From assembly GCF_040361215.1 (NCBI RefSeq), contig NZ_APND01000002.1, positions 124,001-188,000 of the forward strand: a DNA stretch of 64,000 bases, in the 5' to 3' direction. Origin of the DNA: Salinisphaera dokdonensis. Lineage in GTDB: Bacteria > Pseudomonadota > Gammaproteobacteria > Nevskiales > Salinisphaeraceae. The position numbers were made by a program, and so were the translations under genes. A model generated the notes under the pieces. That model worked only from the letters and a program-made list of their open reading frames with translations, did not search any database and had not been told where the DNA came from. Below are positions 17,908 through 25,909 of the stretch, piece by piece. The stretch's first letter is position 1. Each line of letters starts with the position of its first letter.

Positions 17908-20897
17908 TTTTTGCTCCGGCCGAAGAGGCTGAGAATCATGTCGACGATGCGCCGCCACCAGGCGCCGGCGCCCGATCCGCCGCCGAGTTCCGCCGCCAGC
18001 CTGGAAAAGATCTGACCGATGATTACGCGCGCTGCGCCCTGCAGCATGCGTGCGCCCACGGCCGCGAACTTGCCGCCCACGGCGGCCTCGTAGTCGTAGT
18101 CGAGCCGTGTGCGATTGCCTTCGATCGCGGTCAGGCGCACGCGCGCGCTGCCCTCGGCCGTACCCATGGCGCTACGCCCGACACCGCCCAGCTTCAGTGC
18201 ATGCGGTGGGTCAAGCTCGCTGAGATTCACGTCCGCCTTGTAGCGGGCGCGAATCATCCCGACACCGACGGTGACATCGGCCTGGTAGGCGTTGTCACCC
18301 ACCGCCTGCAGGTCGTGACAGCCCGGGATGATCTTGGCCAGCGTCTTCGGATCCAGAATGGCGTTGAAAACCGTTTGCGGGTCGCCCGGCATCTCGACGC
18401 TGTCGCTGGCCTGCAACGCGGAGCCGCTACCGGCGGCCGGTTTGATCGGTTCCAGGCCTTCCGGCGCGGCCGGCTCGTCGATACCGATCATCGCGCGAAC
18501 TCGCGAGGGGGTGAGCGGCAATTCGATCTCGCGCTCGCCCAGCGCATCGGCCACCGCATTGGCGATACAGACCGGCGTGCTCATATTGTTGCCCTCGCCG
18601 GCCCCCTTCGCGCCCAGAGGGGTGAACGGCGACGGTGTTTCCATGTGCAGTATCACCGGCTCCGGCACTTCCATGGTGGTCGGAATGAGATAGTCGGCCA
18701 GGGTTCCCGCCTGAAAACTGCCATCCGCGCCGTATTCGAACTTTTCCATCAGCGCCGCCCCCAGACCCTGGGCGAATCCGCCGCGCACCTGGCCATCCAG
18801 AAGGGCCGGGTTGAGAATCCGTCCGGCGTCGTGAAGGGTGACGTAGCGGTCGAGGCGCACACGCCCCGTTACCGCGTCGATCTCGACCCCGCAGTAGTCG
18901 AACACGAAGCCGTAGCACAACGAACTGTTGATATGGTCACCGGCGTCCGGCGCCTCCAACTGCGGCGGGCTCCAGAACGCGGTCTCGCGCAGACCGCCGG
19001 CCTCGTTTCCCGGCAACAGCGCCGGCGCCCAGTGCGCGGTGCCAGCCATGCGCCGAAACGAGGCGGAATGACGATCGTCGTCGGCGACCGTCACCTGGCC
19101 ACCGGCGAACCGGATACGGTCGGCGTCGACCTCGAACTGGTGTGCCGCGATCGCGGCCACACGCTGGCGGATACGGCTGGCCGCCTCATGCACCGTGCCC
19201 GCCACCGCACCCGCGAAACGGCTGGAGTAATTGCCGGACGCGTTCGACCAGGGATCTTTCTGGGTATCCAGTTCCACGTTGACGGTTATCGCCTCGAAAT
19301 CGAGACCGAGGACATCGGCGACCACCTGGGCGGCGACCGTGCGATGCCCCTGACCCTGCGGCGTGGAGGACACGTGCACGGTCACGCCGCCGAGTGGATC
19401 GACGCCCACCGTGGCGGTAGCCACCGCGCCGTTCTTCGGACCGGCCTTTTCACGCTCGGCCGGCGTCATTGCAGTGGTGATATAGCCCATGTTGGAAATC
19501 GAGGGCTCAACCACCGCGCAGTAGCCAATGCCGTACAGACGGCCCTCGCGCCGGGCCGCGTCACGGCGCTGCTTGAGCTCTTCCAGGCCGCCGTCGGCAA
19601 CGCCTTTTGCGATCGCGCTCTGGTAGTCGCCCGAATCGAGCAGCGAGCCCGCCGGCGCGCGGTAGGGAAAGGCATCCGCCGGCACAAGATTGCGCCGGAT
19701 GACCTCGAGCGGGTCGAGATCGAGCTCGACCGCGATGCGCTGCATCAACCGCTCCAGGGCGTAATAGACTTGGGGCCCACCAAAGCCGCGGTTGAGTCCG
19801 GTCGGCGTCTTGTTGGTCAGCACGACGCGATTGCGCGCTTCCAGGTGCTGGATGTCGTAGGCGCCGGTGAGCGTGCCGTGCATGCGGTAGAAGGTCGCCG
19901 GCTCCGGGGCGCGTAGATAAGCACCGCAGTCATCGAGCTGGTCGTAGCGCAGCGCGCTGATTCGCCCCTCGGCCGATACCGCGGCCTCGATTTCGGTCAC
20001 TCGGTTGGTGGCCGACGACGAGGCCTGTAGATGCTCGAGCCGGTCCTCGACCCATTTCACCGGGGCCCCGGCCTTGCGTGCCGCCAGTGCCATGAGCACC
20101 ACGTAGGCGAACACGCCCTGCTTGATGCCGAAACTGCCGCCCGAGTCCGGCGGCGTGCGCAGACGTAGCCCGGAGGCGCCGACCTTGAGCGCGCGTGCCA
20201 TCACCGAGTGCAGCGCGAACGGGCCCTGGAAATTGGCGGTGACGTCGTAGGTGCCCGCGGCCACGTCGTAATCCGCGATCACCACGTAGCATTCGATAGG
20301 CGTGCAGGAGCTACGCGGATAACGCACTTTCAAGGCGATACGATGAGCGGCCTCCGCAAACGCCTTATCAGGCTCCCCGTAGGAAAAGTGCCGATCATTA
20401 ACGACGTTGACACCTACGTCCTCGTGCAGAACCGGCGCCTCTACCTGCGCAGCGGCTTCGGGATCTATGACCGGATCGAGCAGATCGTAGTCCGCCTCGA
20501 TGGCGTCGAGCGCGTCTTCAGCAACATAGCGATCACGCGCGACCACTACAGCGACTGGCTCGCCGACATAGCGCACCTTGTCGACCGCCAGACACCAATG
20601 CTTCATGGGCTGGCGCACGCCGACCGCGAATGGTGCCGCCCACTCGCGCACGTCCTCGCCCGTAAGCACGGCATGCACACCTTCCATTTCAAGCGCGCCC
20701 GAGACCTTTACCGAACGCAAGCGAGCATGGGCATGCGGTGAACGAAGCACCGCCGCTTGGAGTGTGCCGGCGGTTGTCGCGAGATCATCTCCGAAACGCC
20801 CGGCGCCGCGAAGCAGCGCCGCATCCTCAGCGCGCTCGCGAGCCCGGCCTACTTCGGTAGGCGCGACGCCTTCCTCGACTGACTGTTCGGCCTGCAT
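17904..20897 (-). CDS. hmfA: Molybdenum hydroxylase large subunit fused to a CoxG-like domain (probable 2-furoyl-CoA dehydrogenase)
   Basis: A protein of 997 residues. GGAGGAGGAT stands directly before the ATG at 20897. Residues 15-125 are the a/b hammerhead domain (RGAGRFGDDLATTAG). The molybdopterin-binding region follows, with PDSGGSFGIKQGVFAY, STPQGQGHRTVAAQVVADVL and, near the end, PLGAKGAGEGNNMSTPVCIA. From about residue 832 there is an SRPBCC/CoxG-like domain (MPGDPQTVFNAILDPKTLAK), then a Trp/Leu-rich amphipathic tail that could touch the membrane. In CO dehydrogenase loci CoxG is separate and recruits the enzyme to the membrane; here it is fused. In furoate degraders this enzyme hydroxylates furoyl-CoA at C5. 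It is the first gene of the operon; all enzyme genes behind it overlap or nearly touch. Confidence 0.8.
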   Translation of the reverse strand: MQAEQSVEEGVAPTEVGRARERAEDAALLRGAGRFGDDLATTAGTLQAAVLRSPHAHARLRSVKVSGALEMEGVHAVLTGEDVREWAAPFAVGVRQPMKHWCLAVDKVRYVGEPVAVVVARDRYVAEDALDAIEADYDLLDPVIDPEAAAQVEAPVLHEDVGVNVVNDRHFSYGEPDKAFAEAAHRIALKVRYPRSSCTPIECYVVIADYDVAAGTYDVTANFQGPFALHSVMARALKVGASGLRLRTPPDSGGSFGIKQGVFAYVVLMALAARKAGAPVKWVEDRLEHLQASSSATNRVTEIEAAVSAEGRISALRYDQLDDCGAYLRAPEPATFYRMHGTLTGAYDIQHLEARNRVVLTNKTPTGLNRGFGGPQVYYALERLMQRIAVELDLDPLEVIRRNLVPADAFPYRAPAGSLLDSGDYQSAIAKGVADGGLEELKQRRDAARREGRLYGIGYCAVVEPSISNMGYITTAMTPAEREKAGPKNGAVATATVGVDPLGGVTVHVSSTPQGQGHRTVAAQVVADVLGLDFEAITVNVELDTQKDPWSNASGNYSSRFAGAVAGTVHEAASRIRQRVAAIAAHQFEVDADRIRFAGGQVTVADDDRHSASFRRMAGTAHWAPALLPGNEAGGLRETAFWSPPQLEAPDAGDHINSSLCYGFVFDYCGVEIDAVTGRVRLDRYVTLHDAGRILNPALLDGQVRGGFAQGLGAALMEKFEYGADGSFQAGTLADYLIPTTMEVPEPVILHMETPSPFTPLGAKGAGEGNNMSTPVCIANAVADALGEREIELPLTPSRVRAMIGIDEPAAPEGLEPIKPAAGSGSALQASDSVEMPGDPQTVFNAILDPKTLAKIIPGCHDLQAVGDNAYQADVTVGVGMIRARYKADVNLSELDPPHALKLGGVGRSAMGTAEGSARVRLTAIEGNRTRLDYDYEAAVGGKFAAVGARMLQGAARVIIGQIFSRLAAELGGGSGAGAWWRRIVDMILSLFGRSKK

Positions 20898-21222
20898 ATC
20901 CTCCTCCAGGCGTCTCCGTTTGAAGTCGGAATAACGCCTGAAAAACAGGCTACGGTCGCGCAACGGTCATTGCTTTGTCGCAGTGACCGAATATTTGTCG
21001 CGGGCTCTATGCATTTGCCGCAGAGTCTGATTGGGCACATCGCAGGCTTGCCCGCGTCGCGACCAAGCCTGCCGATTGGCGACCTGGAAGGTGACAATTA
21101 AACGGCCCGCGTGCAGGCATTCAACGCGGTGAAGGCCGCAAATTCATCGACGGCGCTAACAGCTGTGCAGACACCTTCGGTGCGCAATACTTCGGGGCGT
21201 GACGAAAGCCCGTTATCGGTGG

Positions 21223-21258
21223 TTATCGGAAATCCGATAATTATTGGATTTCCGATAA
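21223..21258. repeat. Perfect 13-base inverted repeat
   Basis: The left arm TTATCGGAAATCC (21223-21235) and right arm GGATTTCCGATAA (21246-21258) are exact reverse complements separated by ten AT-rich bases. Each arm is itself part of a smaller palindrome of the type ATCGGAAATCCGAT, so the site could bind a dimer on each half or form a cruciform. It is too far from hipB (about 490 bases) to be its obvious operator and has no T-run for termination. A recombination, replication or regulator site is possible. Confidence 0.8.
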
Positions 21259-21630
21259 TGGCGTATAACGCGACACCACAGACAACGGCGTTGATCACCT
21301 GAATCGCCCACAGCCACGCCCGTGCGGGGCGGGCCGCGGTTCGAAGCAGCAAGCCAAGCAGGCACTGCTCTCAATATCGCCGTCCACTCGAAACGCTCGA
21401 TATCCGGCTGGGCGGATTGCGTCGCGATACAAGGGCAAACAAAAGGCGCGTCGGCGTTCACGATGCCCGCACGGATATTGAGCTGGTCGCGATCCAAGGC
21501 GACCCGGATCCTGCAACCGGCATGTATGAGGCATTCTCACGGATACCGCCATCTTGGGTCAGCGCACTCGGCATCGGCGTGAACAACCTGGTGGGTTTAC
21601 ACACCTAGGCGTTCTGCCGAACGCAGAAAA

Positions 21631-21646
21631 TATCACTGGAGTGATA
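21631..21646. promoter_or_regulatory. Palindromic site 1, candidate HipB operator
   Basis: TATCACT-GG-AGTGATA is a perfect 7-base inverted repeat about 100 bases upstream of hipB. HipB proteins bind palindromes with TATC-type arms in their own promoter in E. coli, so this is a plausible autoregulatory operator. A small hairpin GCGTTC-TGCC-GAACGC lies just before it at 21609-21624. Confidence 0.5.
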
Positions 21647-21683
21647 AATAAACCATATCAGCAGAGCAAATAAATCAGCGCTA

Positions 21684-21701
21684 ATATCATTTAACTGATA
21701 T
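21684..21701. promoter_or_regulatory. Palindromic site 2, candidate HipB operator
   Basis: ATATCA-TTTAAC-TGATAT is a perfect 6-base inverted repeat 45 bases upstream of the hipB start. It shares the ATATCA/TATCA core with the palindrome at 21631-21646, about 53 bases (five helical turns) away, as expected for paired operators. The flanking DNA is very AT-rich and probably includes the promoter. Confidence 0.5.
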
Positions 21702-21746
21702 AATTCTTTTATCGCTAAACCCAATAAATGCCTCGGTGTTTGTGTC

Positions 21747-22052
21747 ATGAGAATCACCACGCTCAAACAACTTGGCGCTTTCATTCGCGACCGGCGTCGC
21801 CAGCGCAACTGGACGCAGCAGGAGCTCGCAAACGCATCCGGGACGCTGCAGTCCTGGCTGTCGGGCGTCGAGAAAGGTAAAGGCAATCCCGAGTTCGGCA
21901 GGCTCATGGCCCTGTTGAGAGCACTGGATGTCACGCTGGATCTCCAGCAACAGCCCTGCGCGTCGATACCCAAGCGCCCTCCCGCCGCAAGTGCACAAGC
22001 GACTTCCGTGCAGTCGCTTCGTGCCCGATTCCAAAAAGACGGCACGAAGTAG
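21747..22052 (+). CDS. hipB: HipB-type antitoxin, XRE-family DNA-binding protein
   Basis: A protein of 101 residues. Residues 10-65 are a Cro/C1-type helix-turn-helix (RRRQRNWTQQELANASGTLQ with the recognition helix after it). The C-terminal 30 residues are basic and probably flexible. It precedes hipA by five bases, the standard toxin-antitoxin order. In HipBA modules HipB dimers neutralise HipA and repress the operon; the palindromes upstream fit autoregulation. Only the family membership and layout are seen directly. Confidence 0.9.
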   Translation: MRITTLKQLGAFIRDRRRQRNWTQQELANASGTLQSWLSGVEKGKGNPEFGRLMALLRALDVTLDLQQQPCASIPKRPPAASAQATSVQSLRARFQKDGTK

Positions 22053-22057
22053 TCGAC

Positions 22058-23317
22058 ATGAAACAGACCGTTGACCTCTTCTTGAATGGCATCCCGGTTG
22101 GCGCCGTCACCCGACTAAGGGCTGGCCGGTTCGAGTTCGAGTATGCAGCGTCATATCGCGCCGACGAGACCAATCATCCGCTATCGCTATCCATGCCGAT
22201 GACGGCGGCCGTGCACCGTGATTCACGCGGTGAGTCGATCGTCCGAAATTTCATGGCGGGCCTACTGCCTGACGACCGCGAGGTTCTGCGCCGCTACGCC
22301 GTCCATTTCGATGTGCCTGATAACGACCCGCTGGCCGTACTCGAGGCCATTGGTGGTGATTGCCCCGGCGCGGTGAGTTTTGGGGTGCCCGACCGGGAGC
22401 GCGACCTTAAACCACTCAATGATCCGGCACTCGCCGAGCTCATCGCAGGCCTCAGGCGTGGACGTACGCCCGAAATCTTTGGTCGGAACCCTGGCTACTT
22501 CTCCCTGGCTGGTGCCCAGCCGAAAACCGCTTTGGTCTACCGGGATGGGCAGTGGTACATGCCCCTTGGCGACGAACCAAGCACGCATATCGTCAAACCG
22601 GCGATGCGTGACCTCGAAGATCAACCGCTTAACGAACACTTCTGTTTGCAGCTCGCGCGCGAGGCCGGCTTGGCTACCCCGGACTCCTGGGTCGAGCAGG
22701 CGGGTAGCGAGCAGGCGATCGTGGTTGAACGATTCGACCGGCTCGCCGATGACGGCTTCGATACGCTGCGCATCCATATCGAGGATATGTGCCAAGCGCT
22801 AGGGTACGCCCCGAACCAGAAATACGAGGACGAAGGCGGCCCGGGGATCCGCGCGATCGGCGAATTGCTTCGAGACAACGCAACGGATCCGGCCACCGAT
22901 CTCGAACAATTCATGCGGGCGGTGATGTTCAACGTGATCGTGTGCGGAACCGACGCCCACGCGAAGAACTACTCCATCTGGCATGTGGCAGGACCCGAGC
23001 TTGCGCTCACGCCGCTCTACGACATTAATAGCGTCTACCCCTACTTTCTACAGCGAAAGGAACGGAAGCTGGCCATGGCCGTCCGGGGCAAGAAAATCCA
23101 GTACGACATTCGGCCAGAGCATTTCGAGGCCGAGGGCAACGCCTTGGGTCTGCCGGCCGAACGAGTCAGGAAATGGCTGCACGAAATGGCTGAGCAATTA
23201 CCCCAGCAAGCTCGGATTACGCGAGATCAAATGCCCTACGAGTCGCCGGTCATCGACCAAATCGTCGACGGGATGACTGCTTACGCAAAGCGCCTTCTCG
23301 GACAGTTACGGCGGTGA
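22058..23317 (+). CDS. hipA: HipA-type serine/threonine kinase toxin
   Basis: A protein of 419 residues, close to the usual HipA length of about 440. The N-terminal 100 residues are the HipA N1-type domain (VDLFLNGIPVGAVTRL). The phosphatidylinositol-kinase-like core follows: P-loop region with the autophosphorylation-type serine in YFSLAGAQPKTALVY, the catalytic loop VCGTDAHAKNYS near residue 297 and the metal-binding YDINSVYPY about 20 residues on. All key positions appear intact, so an active toxin is likely. Known HipA phosphorylates aminoacyl-tRNA synthetases and causes growth arrest; the target here is unknown. Confidence 0.9.
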   Translation: MKQTVDLFLNGIPVGAVTRLRAGRFEFEYAASYRADETNHPLSLSMPMTAAVHRDSRGESIVRNFMAGLLPDDREVLRRYAVHFDVPDNDPLAVLEAIGGDCPGAVSFGVPDRERDLKPLNDPALAELIAGLRRGRTPEIFGRNPGYFSLAGAQPKTALVYRDGQWYMPLGDEPSTHIVKPAMRDLEDQPLNEHFCLQLAREAGLATPDSWVEQAGSEQAIVVERFDRLADDGFDTLRIHIEDMCQALGYAPNQKYEDEGGPGIRAIGELLRDNATDPATDLEQFMRAVMFNVIVCGTDAHAKNYSIWHVAGPELALTPLYDINSVYPYFLQRKERKLAMAVRGKKIQYDIRPEHFEAEGNALGLPAERVRKWLHEMAEQLPQQARITRDQMPYESPVIDQIVDGMTAYAKRLLGQLRR

Positions 23318-23421
23318 CGAACATTTCGCGTCGCCGCAGCGGCGGCGCCACCCGAGCCATGGCCGCGCGCCTCACTGGCGGGATCTTTTCGGCGCCGGGC
23401 CCTGTGCGAGCCTGGTCTCGA

Positions 23422-23678
23422 TCAGTTCTCATACGCTTGCTGCCAAAGGTCAGCCGGTAGCAGATCAAGCCGAATTTTTCGTGGACGGCGATACCGCGGT
23501 CGCAGTGATGCGCCCATGCCTCGTTTCAGGCCGTCCCTGGGGCAACTATCGTCAGCACCATATTGCCAACGCAACACTTCGCAGCGCGTCGGGGGATGGT
23601 TGGCGATACCGGCTCCGGCCAATCGAAATCGCCGTGGCCGTAAAGCGCGAGGCGCCGCAGCGTATTTCTCGAACATGA
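23422..23678 (-). pseudogene. Decayed fragment resembling the C-terminus of a JetD-type (DUF2399/TIGR02679) protein
   Basis: No single frame makes a protein, but joined frames read like the DUF2399 end of TIGR02679 proteins. One frame gives YGHGDFDWPEP, the next gives AGAGIANHPPTR and WQYGADDSCP, a third gives AHHCDRGIAVHEK, and the end returns to LDLLPADLWQQ. From memory, intact family members have HGDFDWPG, then IANH, then W-GADDY, then RGIAVHEE, then DDLLADL in this order. Several frameshifts and complete loss of the N-terminal part indicate a dead remnant. TIGR02679 proteins are the nuclease-like subunit of type III Wadjet plasmid-defence systems; no other Wadjet gene is seen here. Confidence 0.45.
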
Positions 23679-23727
23679 CACGCGGGCCCTAAGCCCCGAG
23701 GCGAGACATTGGTCGACCGCGCCACCC

Positions 23728-24614
23728 GTTTACACCTGAACGGAATTTCTCGCTGTTGCGAAATGTGACCGGATTTGGGACGCCGCGTTTCGCGATACCG
23801 CGCTGCGTTATTTCCTACACCTTTCGCACAGGCAGACTGCGTGATCGGCTGGCGCCGCTAGTGATCTGATTATTAGTGGATTCTTCTGGTCACCGCGCCC
23901 GCGTCATCGACACGCGTCACCCTTGCTGGCTCACCCGTTTACACCTGGACGGAATTTTCTCACCGCTGCGAAATGTGACCGGATTTAGGATGCGGCATCT
24001 TGCGATTGCTCGCTGCATTATTTTCTACACCTTTCGAACAGGCAGCCTGCGCGATCGGCTGGCGCCGCTAGTGATCTGATTATTAGTGGATTCTCCTGGT
24101 CACCGCACCCGCGTCATCGACACGCGTCACCCTTGCTGGCTCACCGGTTTACACCTGAACGGAATTTTCTCGCCGCCCCGAAATGTGAACGGATTTGGGA
24201 CGCCGCGTTTCGCGATACCGCGCCGCGTTATTTTCTACACCTTTCGCACAGGCAGACTGCGTAATGGGCTGGCGCCGCTAGTAGCCTGATTGTTAGTGGC
24301 TTTTCCTGGTCGCCGGAGCCGCTTCGTCGGCACGGGTCACCCCCGCTGCCTCACCGTTTACACCTGAACGGAGTTTTTTCGCCGTCGCGAAATGTGAACG
24401 GATTTGGGATGCCGCGTTTTGCGATACCACGCTGCATTATTTCGTACACCTTTCGCGGAAGGCGGCTGCGCAACGGTATAGCGCCGCTCGAAAACTGATT
24501 ATCAGTTGGTTTTTACCGCTCCCCGCCCTCAATTCTCCCGTACGCGTCGCCCTCACTGGAGCACCCGTTTACACCTGAGCGGAAATTTCTGGTCGGACTG
24601 TAATGTGACCGGAT
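23728..24614. repeat. Tandem array of about 210-base repeats (four full copies plus a partial fifth)
   Basis: Units begin with GTTTACACCTG at 23728, 23937, 24147, 24356 and 24567, giving periods of 209, 210, 209 and 211 bases. Conserved blocks in each full unit are GTTTACACCTGAACGG, GAAATGTGAMCGGATTTRGG (M is A or C, R is A or G), TACACCTTTCG and GGCGCCGCTAGT. The fourth unit has diverged in its second half and the fifth stops after about 48 bases at TGTGACCGGAT. The units carry a GC-palindromic block GCTGGCGCCGC. No spacer structure and no convincing protein are present, so this is a minisatellite-like array, not CRISPR. Confidence 0.9.
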
Positions 24615-25116
24615 CAACGCTGACCCCGAACTAAAAGGCACCGTCCAGACTGACGCCGCGCCGACGGCCGGTTTCCATAGCCGGGGACGAACGGCCGATG
24701 ACCGATCATGCGCGCCTGGCCACTACAGGGTTGAAGTGCAGCGCGCCTCGGAAATGAAAATCGACACGCCCCAATCCATGATTGGACCGCTCACAGTTCG
24801 CCGCGATGCGCGATGGCTCAGGATCGGATTCGATACCGGGACGTCGACCGACGATATTCAGTCGTCGAGACCGACGAGTCACGTCAGCCGGCGACCATCC
24901 GTCAGGAGAGCGTTGACCGCCGCGTTTCCAGTGCACGCTGCATGCCCGTTTGAGCGGTGGCGCAACCGACGGCGCCGACGGCAGTTCGCACGGGGGCTGG
25001 TTAGCCAGTGCGCGGGAATCTTGAAAATATCAAAGGGGTGCGTTCAGTGCTTCAGAGGCGCCGAAATCCGCGCCAATAGAGCGGCCTGATTTCAAGCCTT
25101 TGAGCAGTAAAGGGAT

Positions 25117-25193
25117 TGGTGCGCCCGGCAGGATTCGAACCTGCGACCCTCGGCTTCGGAGGCCGATACTCTATCCAGCTGAGCTACGGGCGC
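25117..25193 (-). tRNA. tRNA-Arg (anticodon CCG)
   Basis: The reverse complement folds as a 77-base cloverleaf with encoded CCA. Acceptor stem GCGCCCG pairs with CGGGCGC; the D-arm is GCTCAGCTGGATAGAGT; the anticodon stem TCGGC/GCCGA encloses the loop CTCCGAA, so the anticodon is CCG; the T-arm is CAGGTTCGAATCCTG. It reads arginine CGG codons. It lies between the repeat-rich accessory patch and cytochrome c5. Confidence 0.97.
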
Positions 25194-25330
25194 CCTAGCG
25201 CCGCAAAGGATACGCACACCACCGCGTCGCGTCCATGCGTAGCATGAGTACGTATCCGTGCCGAAAACAAAATCCGTTATACTGCGCGCTCTCAAGCGCT
25301 CGTTCGACCACGCAGACTCAAAGCCTCGCT

Positions 25331-25825
25331 ATGACCGCCAATTCTGACCAGACCTTCTTTCGCGCTTTCACGATTGTGCTGGGCGTACTGTTCCTGATCA
25401 CGATCGTGGCCATCGTTGGCGCGCGGATGATCACGAATTGGGGTTCGAACGATGACATGCGGCCAGAGCAGCTCACGCGGGTGGAATCGCGGACGGAGCC
25501 GGCCTACGCGGTCAACACCGACCCCAACGCGACCTCGATGGCCGCAGCCGGTGGTGAAAGCGGCGGTGGCGAGCCGATGTCCGGTTCCGAGGTTTACCAG
25601 AATGTCTGTTCCGCCTGCCACACTTCGGGCGTTGCCGGCGCGCCGAAGACTTCGGACACCGCCGAGTGGAAGAAACGCCTTTCCGACCAGGGCAAGGACA
25701 CCCTCTACGAACGCGCTATCAATGGTTACAAGGGCATGCCGGCCAGGGGCGGCAACCCGGATCTGAGCGAAGAGGAAATGCACAAGGCGGTCGACCATAT
25801 CCTCAGCGAGGCCGGCGCCGCCTGA
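25331..25825 (+). CDS. Membrane-anchored c5-type cytochrome c
   Basis: A protein of 164 residues from the ATG at 25331. An uncleaved N-terminal helix (about 11-32) anchors it to the inner membrane. A Gly/Ala-rich linker leads to the haem domain with the CSACH haem-attachment motif at 93-97 and the likely axial methionine Met136 in GMPARGG. Such short c5-type cytochromes carry electrons from the bc1 complex to terminal oxidases in the periplasm. The gene stands alone between tRNA-Arg and a terminator that lies about 26 bases after the stop. Confidence 0.9.
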   Translation: MTANSDQTFFRAFTIVLGVLFLITIVAIVGARMITNWGSNDDMRPEQLTRVESRTEPAYAVNTDPNATSMAAAGGESGGGEPMSGSEVYQNVCSACHTSGVAGAPKTSDTAEWKKRLSDQGKDTLYERAINGYKGMPARGGNPDLSEEEMHKAVDHILSEAGAA

Positions 25826-25850
25826 TCGGGCGCTGCGATCGATGGCCGAG

Positions 25851-25879
25851 AAAGCCGCCTTCAACGGGCGGCTTTTTTT
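25851..25879 (+). terminator. Rho-independent terminator after cytochrome c5
   Basis: The stem GCCGCC (25854-25859) and GGCGGC (25867-25872) is followed by seven T residues (25873-25879) and preceded by three A residues, so it could act in both directions. It also separates the convergent rep gene. Confidence 0.9.
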
Positions 25880-25909
25880 ATGTCCGGAACCCGGTAACCA
25901 CCGAGTTGG

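Larger units (their letters stand above)
20898..21746. other. Intergenic region with a long palindrome and possible gene remnant
   Basis: About 850 bases between hmfA and hipB. The first 100 bases should hold the hmf promoter, though I cannot mark -35/-10 boxes with confidence. A strong palindrome lies at 21223-21258. The plus frame from 21303 to 21608 stays open and ends in a protein-like stretch (DIELVAIQGDPDPATGMYEA near 21471-21530), but it lacks a start signal and I recognise no family; it may be the tail of a deleted gene. The last 140 bases are AT-rich and hold the hipBA control region. Confidence 0.45.
23318..25116. other. Gene-poor accessory stretch: remnant, repeat array, unassigned DNA
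   Basis: About 1.8 kb between hipA and tRNA-Arg. It holds a decayed gene fragment (23422-23678), a tandem repeat array (23728-24614) and about 500 bases (24615-25116) in which I see no gene: the frames at 24706-24936 and 24736-25089 have no ribosome site and no recognisable sequence. No intact transposase or integrase is present. The tRNA on its right edge makes an old integration site possible, but I find no duplicated tRNA 3' end. Confidence 0.5.

Noticed and set aside
18201..19916. Long open frame opposite the molybdenum subunit gene
   Set aside because: It is antisense to a clearly real gene, is His/Arg/Gly-rich as expected for GC-rich mirror frames, and matches no family.
21303..21608. 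Open frame upstream of hipB with a protein-like end
   Set aside because: No start codon with ribosome site, no family recognised; kept only as a possible remnant in the intergenic note.
23876..24289. Two consecutive 67-codon frames with similar products
   Set aside because: They are in register with the tandem repeat units, have no ribosome sites and are not maintained in the other units, so similarity comes from the DNA repeat and not from protein selection.
23728..24614. CRISPR array or integron attC array
   Set aside because: Units are about 210 bases and directly adjacent without unique spacers, no cas gene or integron integrase is present, and the conserved blocks do not form the attC core pair.
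24615..25116. Integrated-element attachment site beside tRNA-Arg
   Set aside because: No integrase gene and no second copy of the tRNA 3' end could be found in the window.
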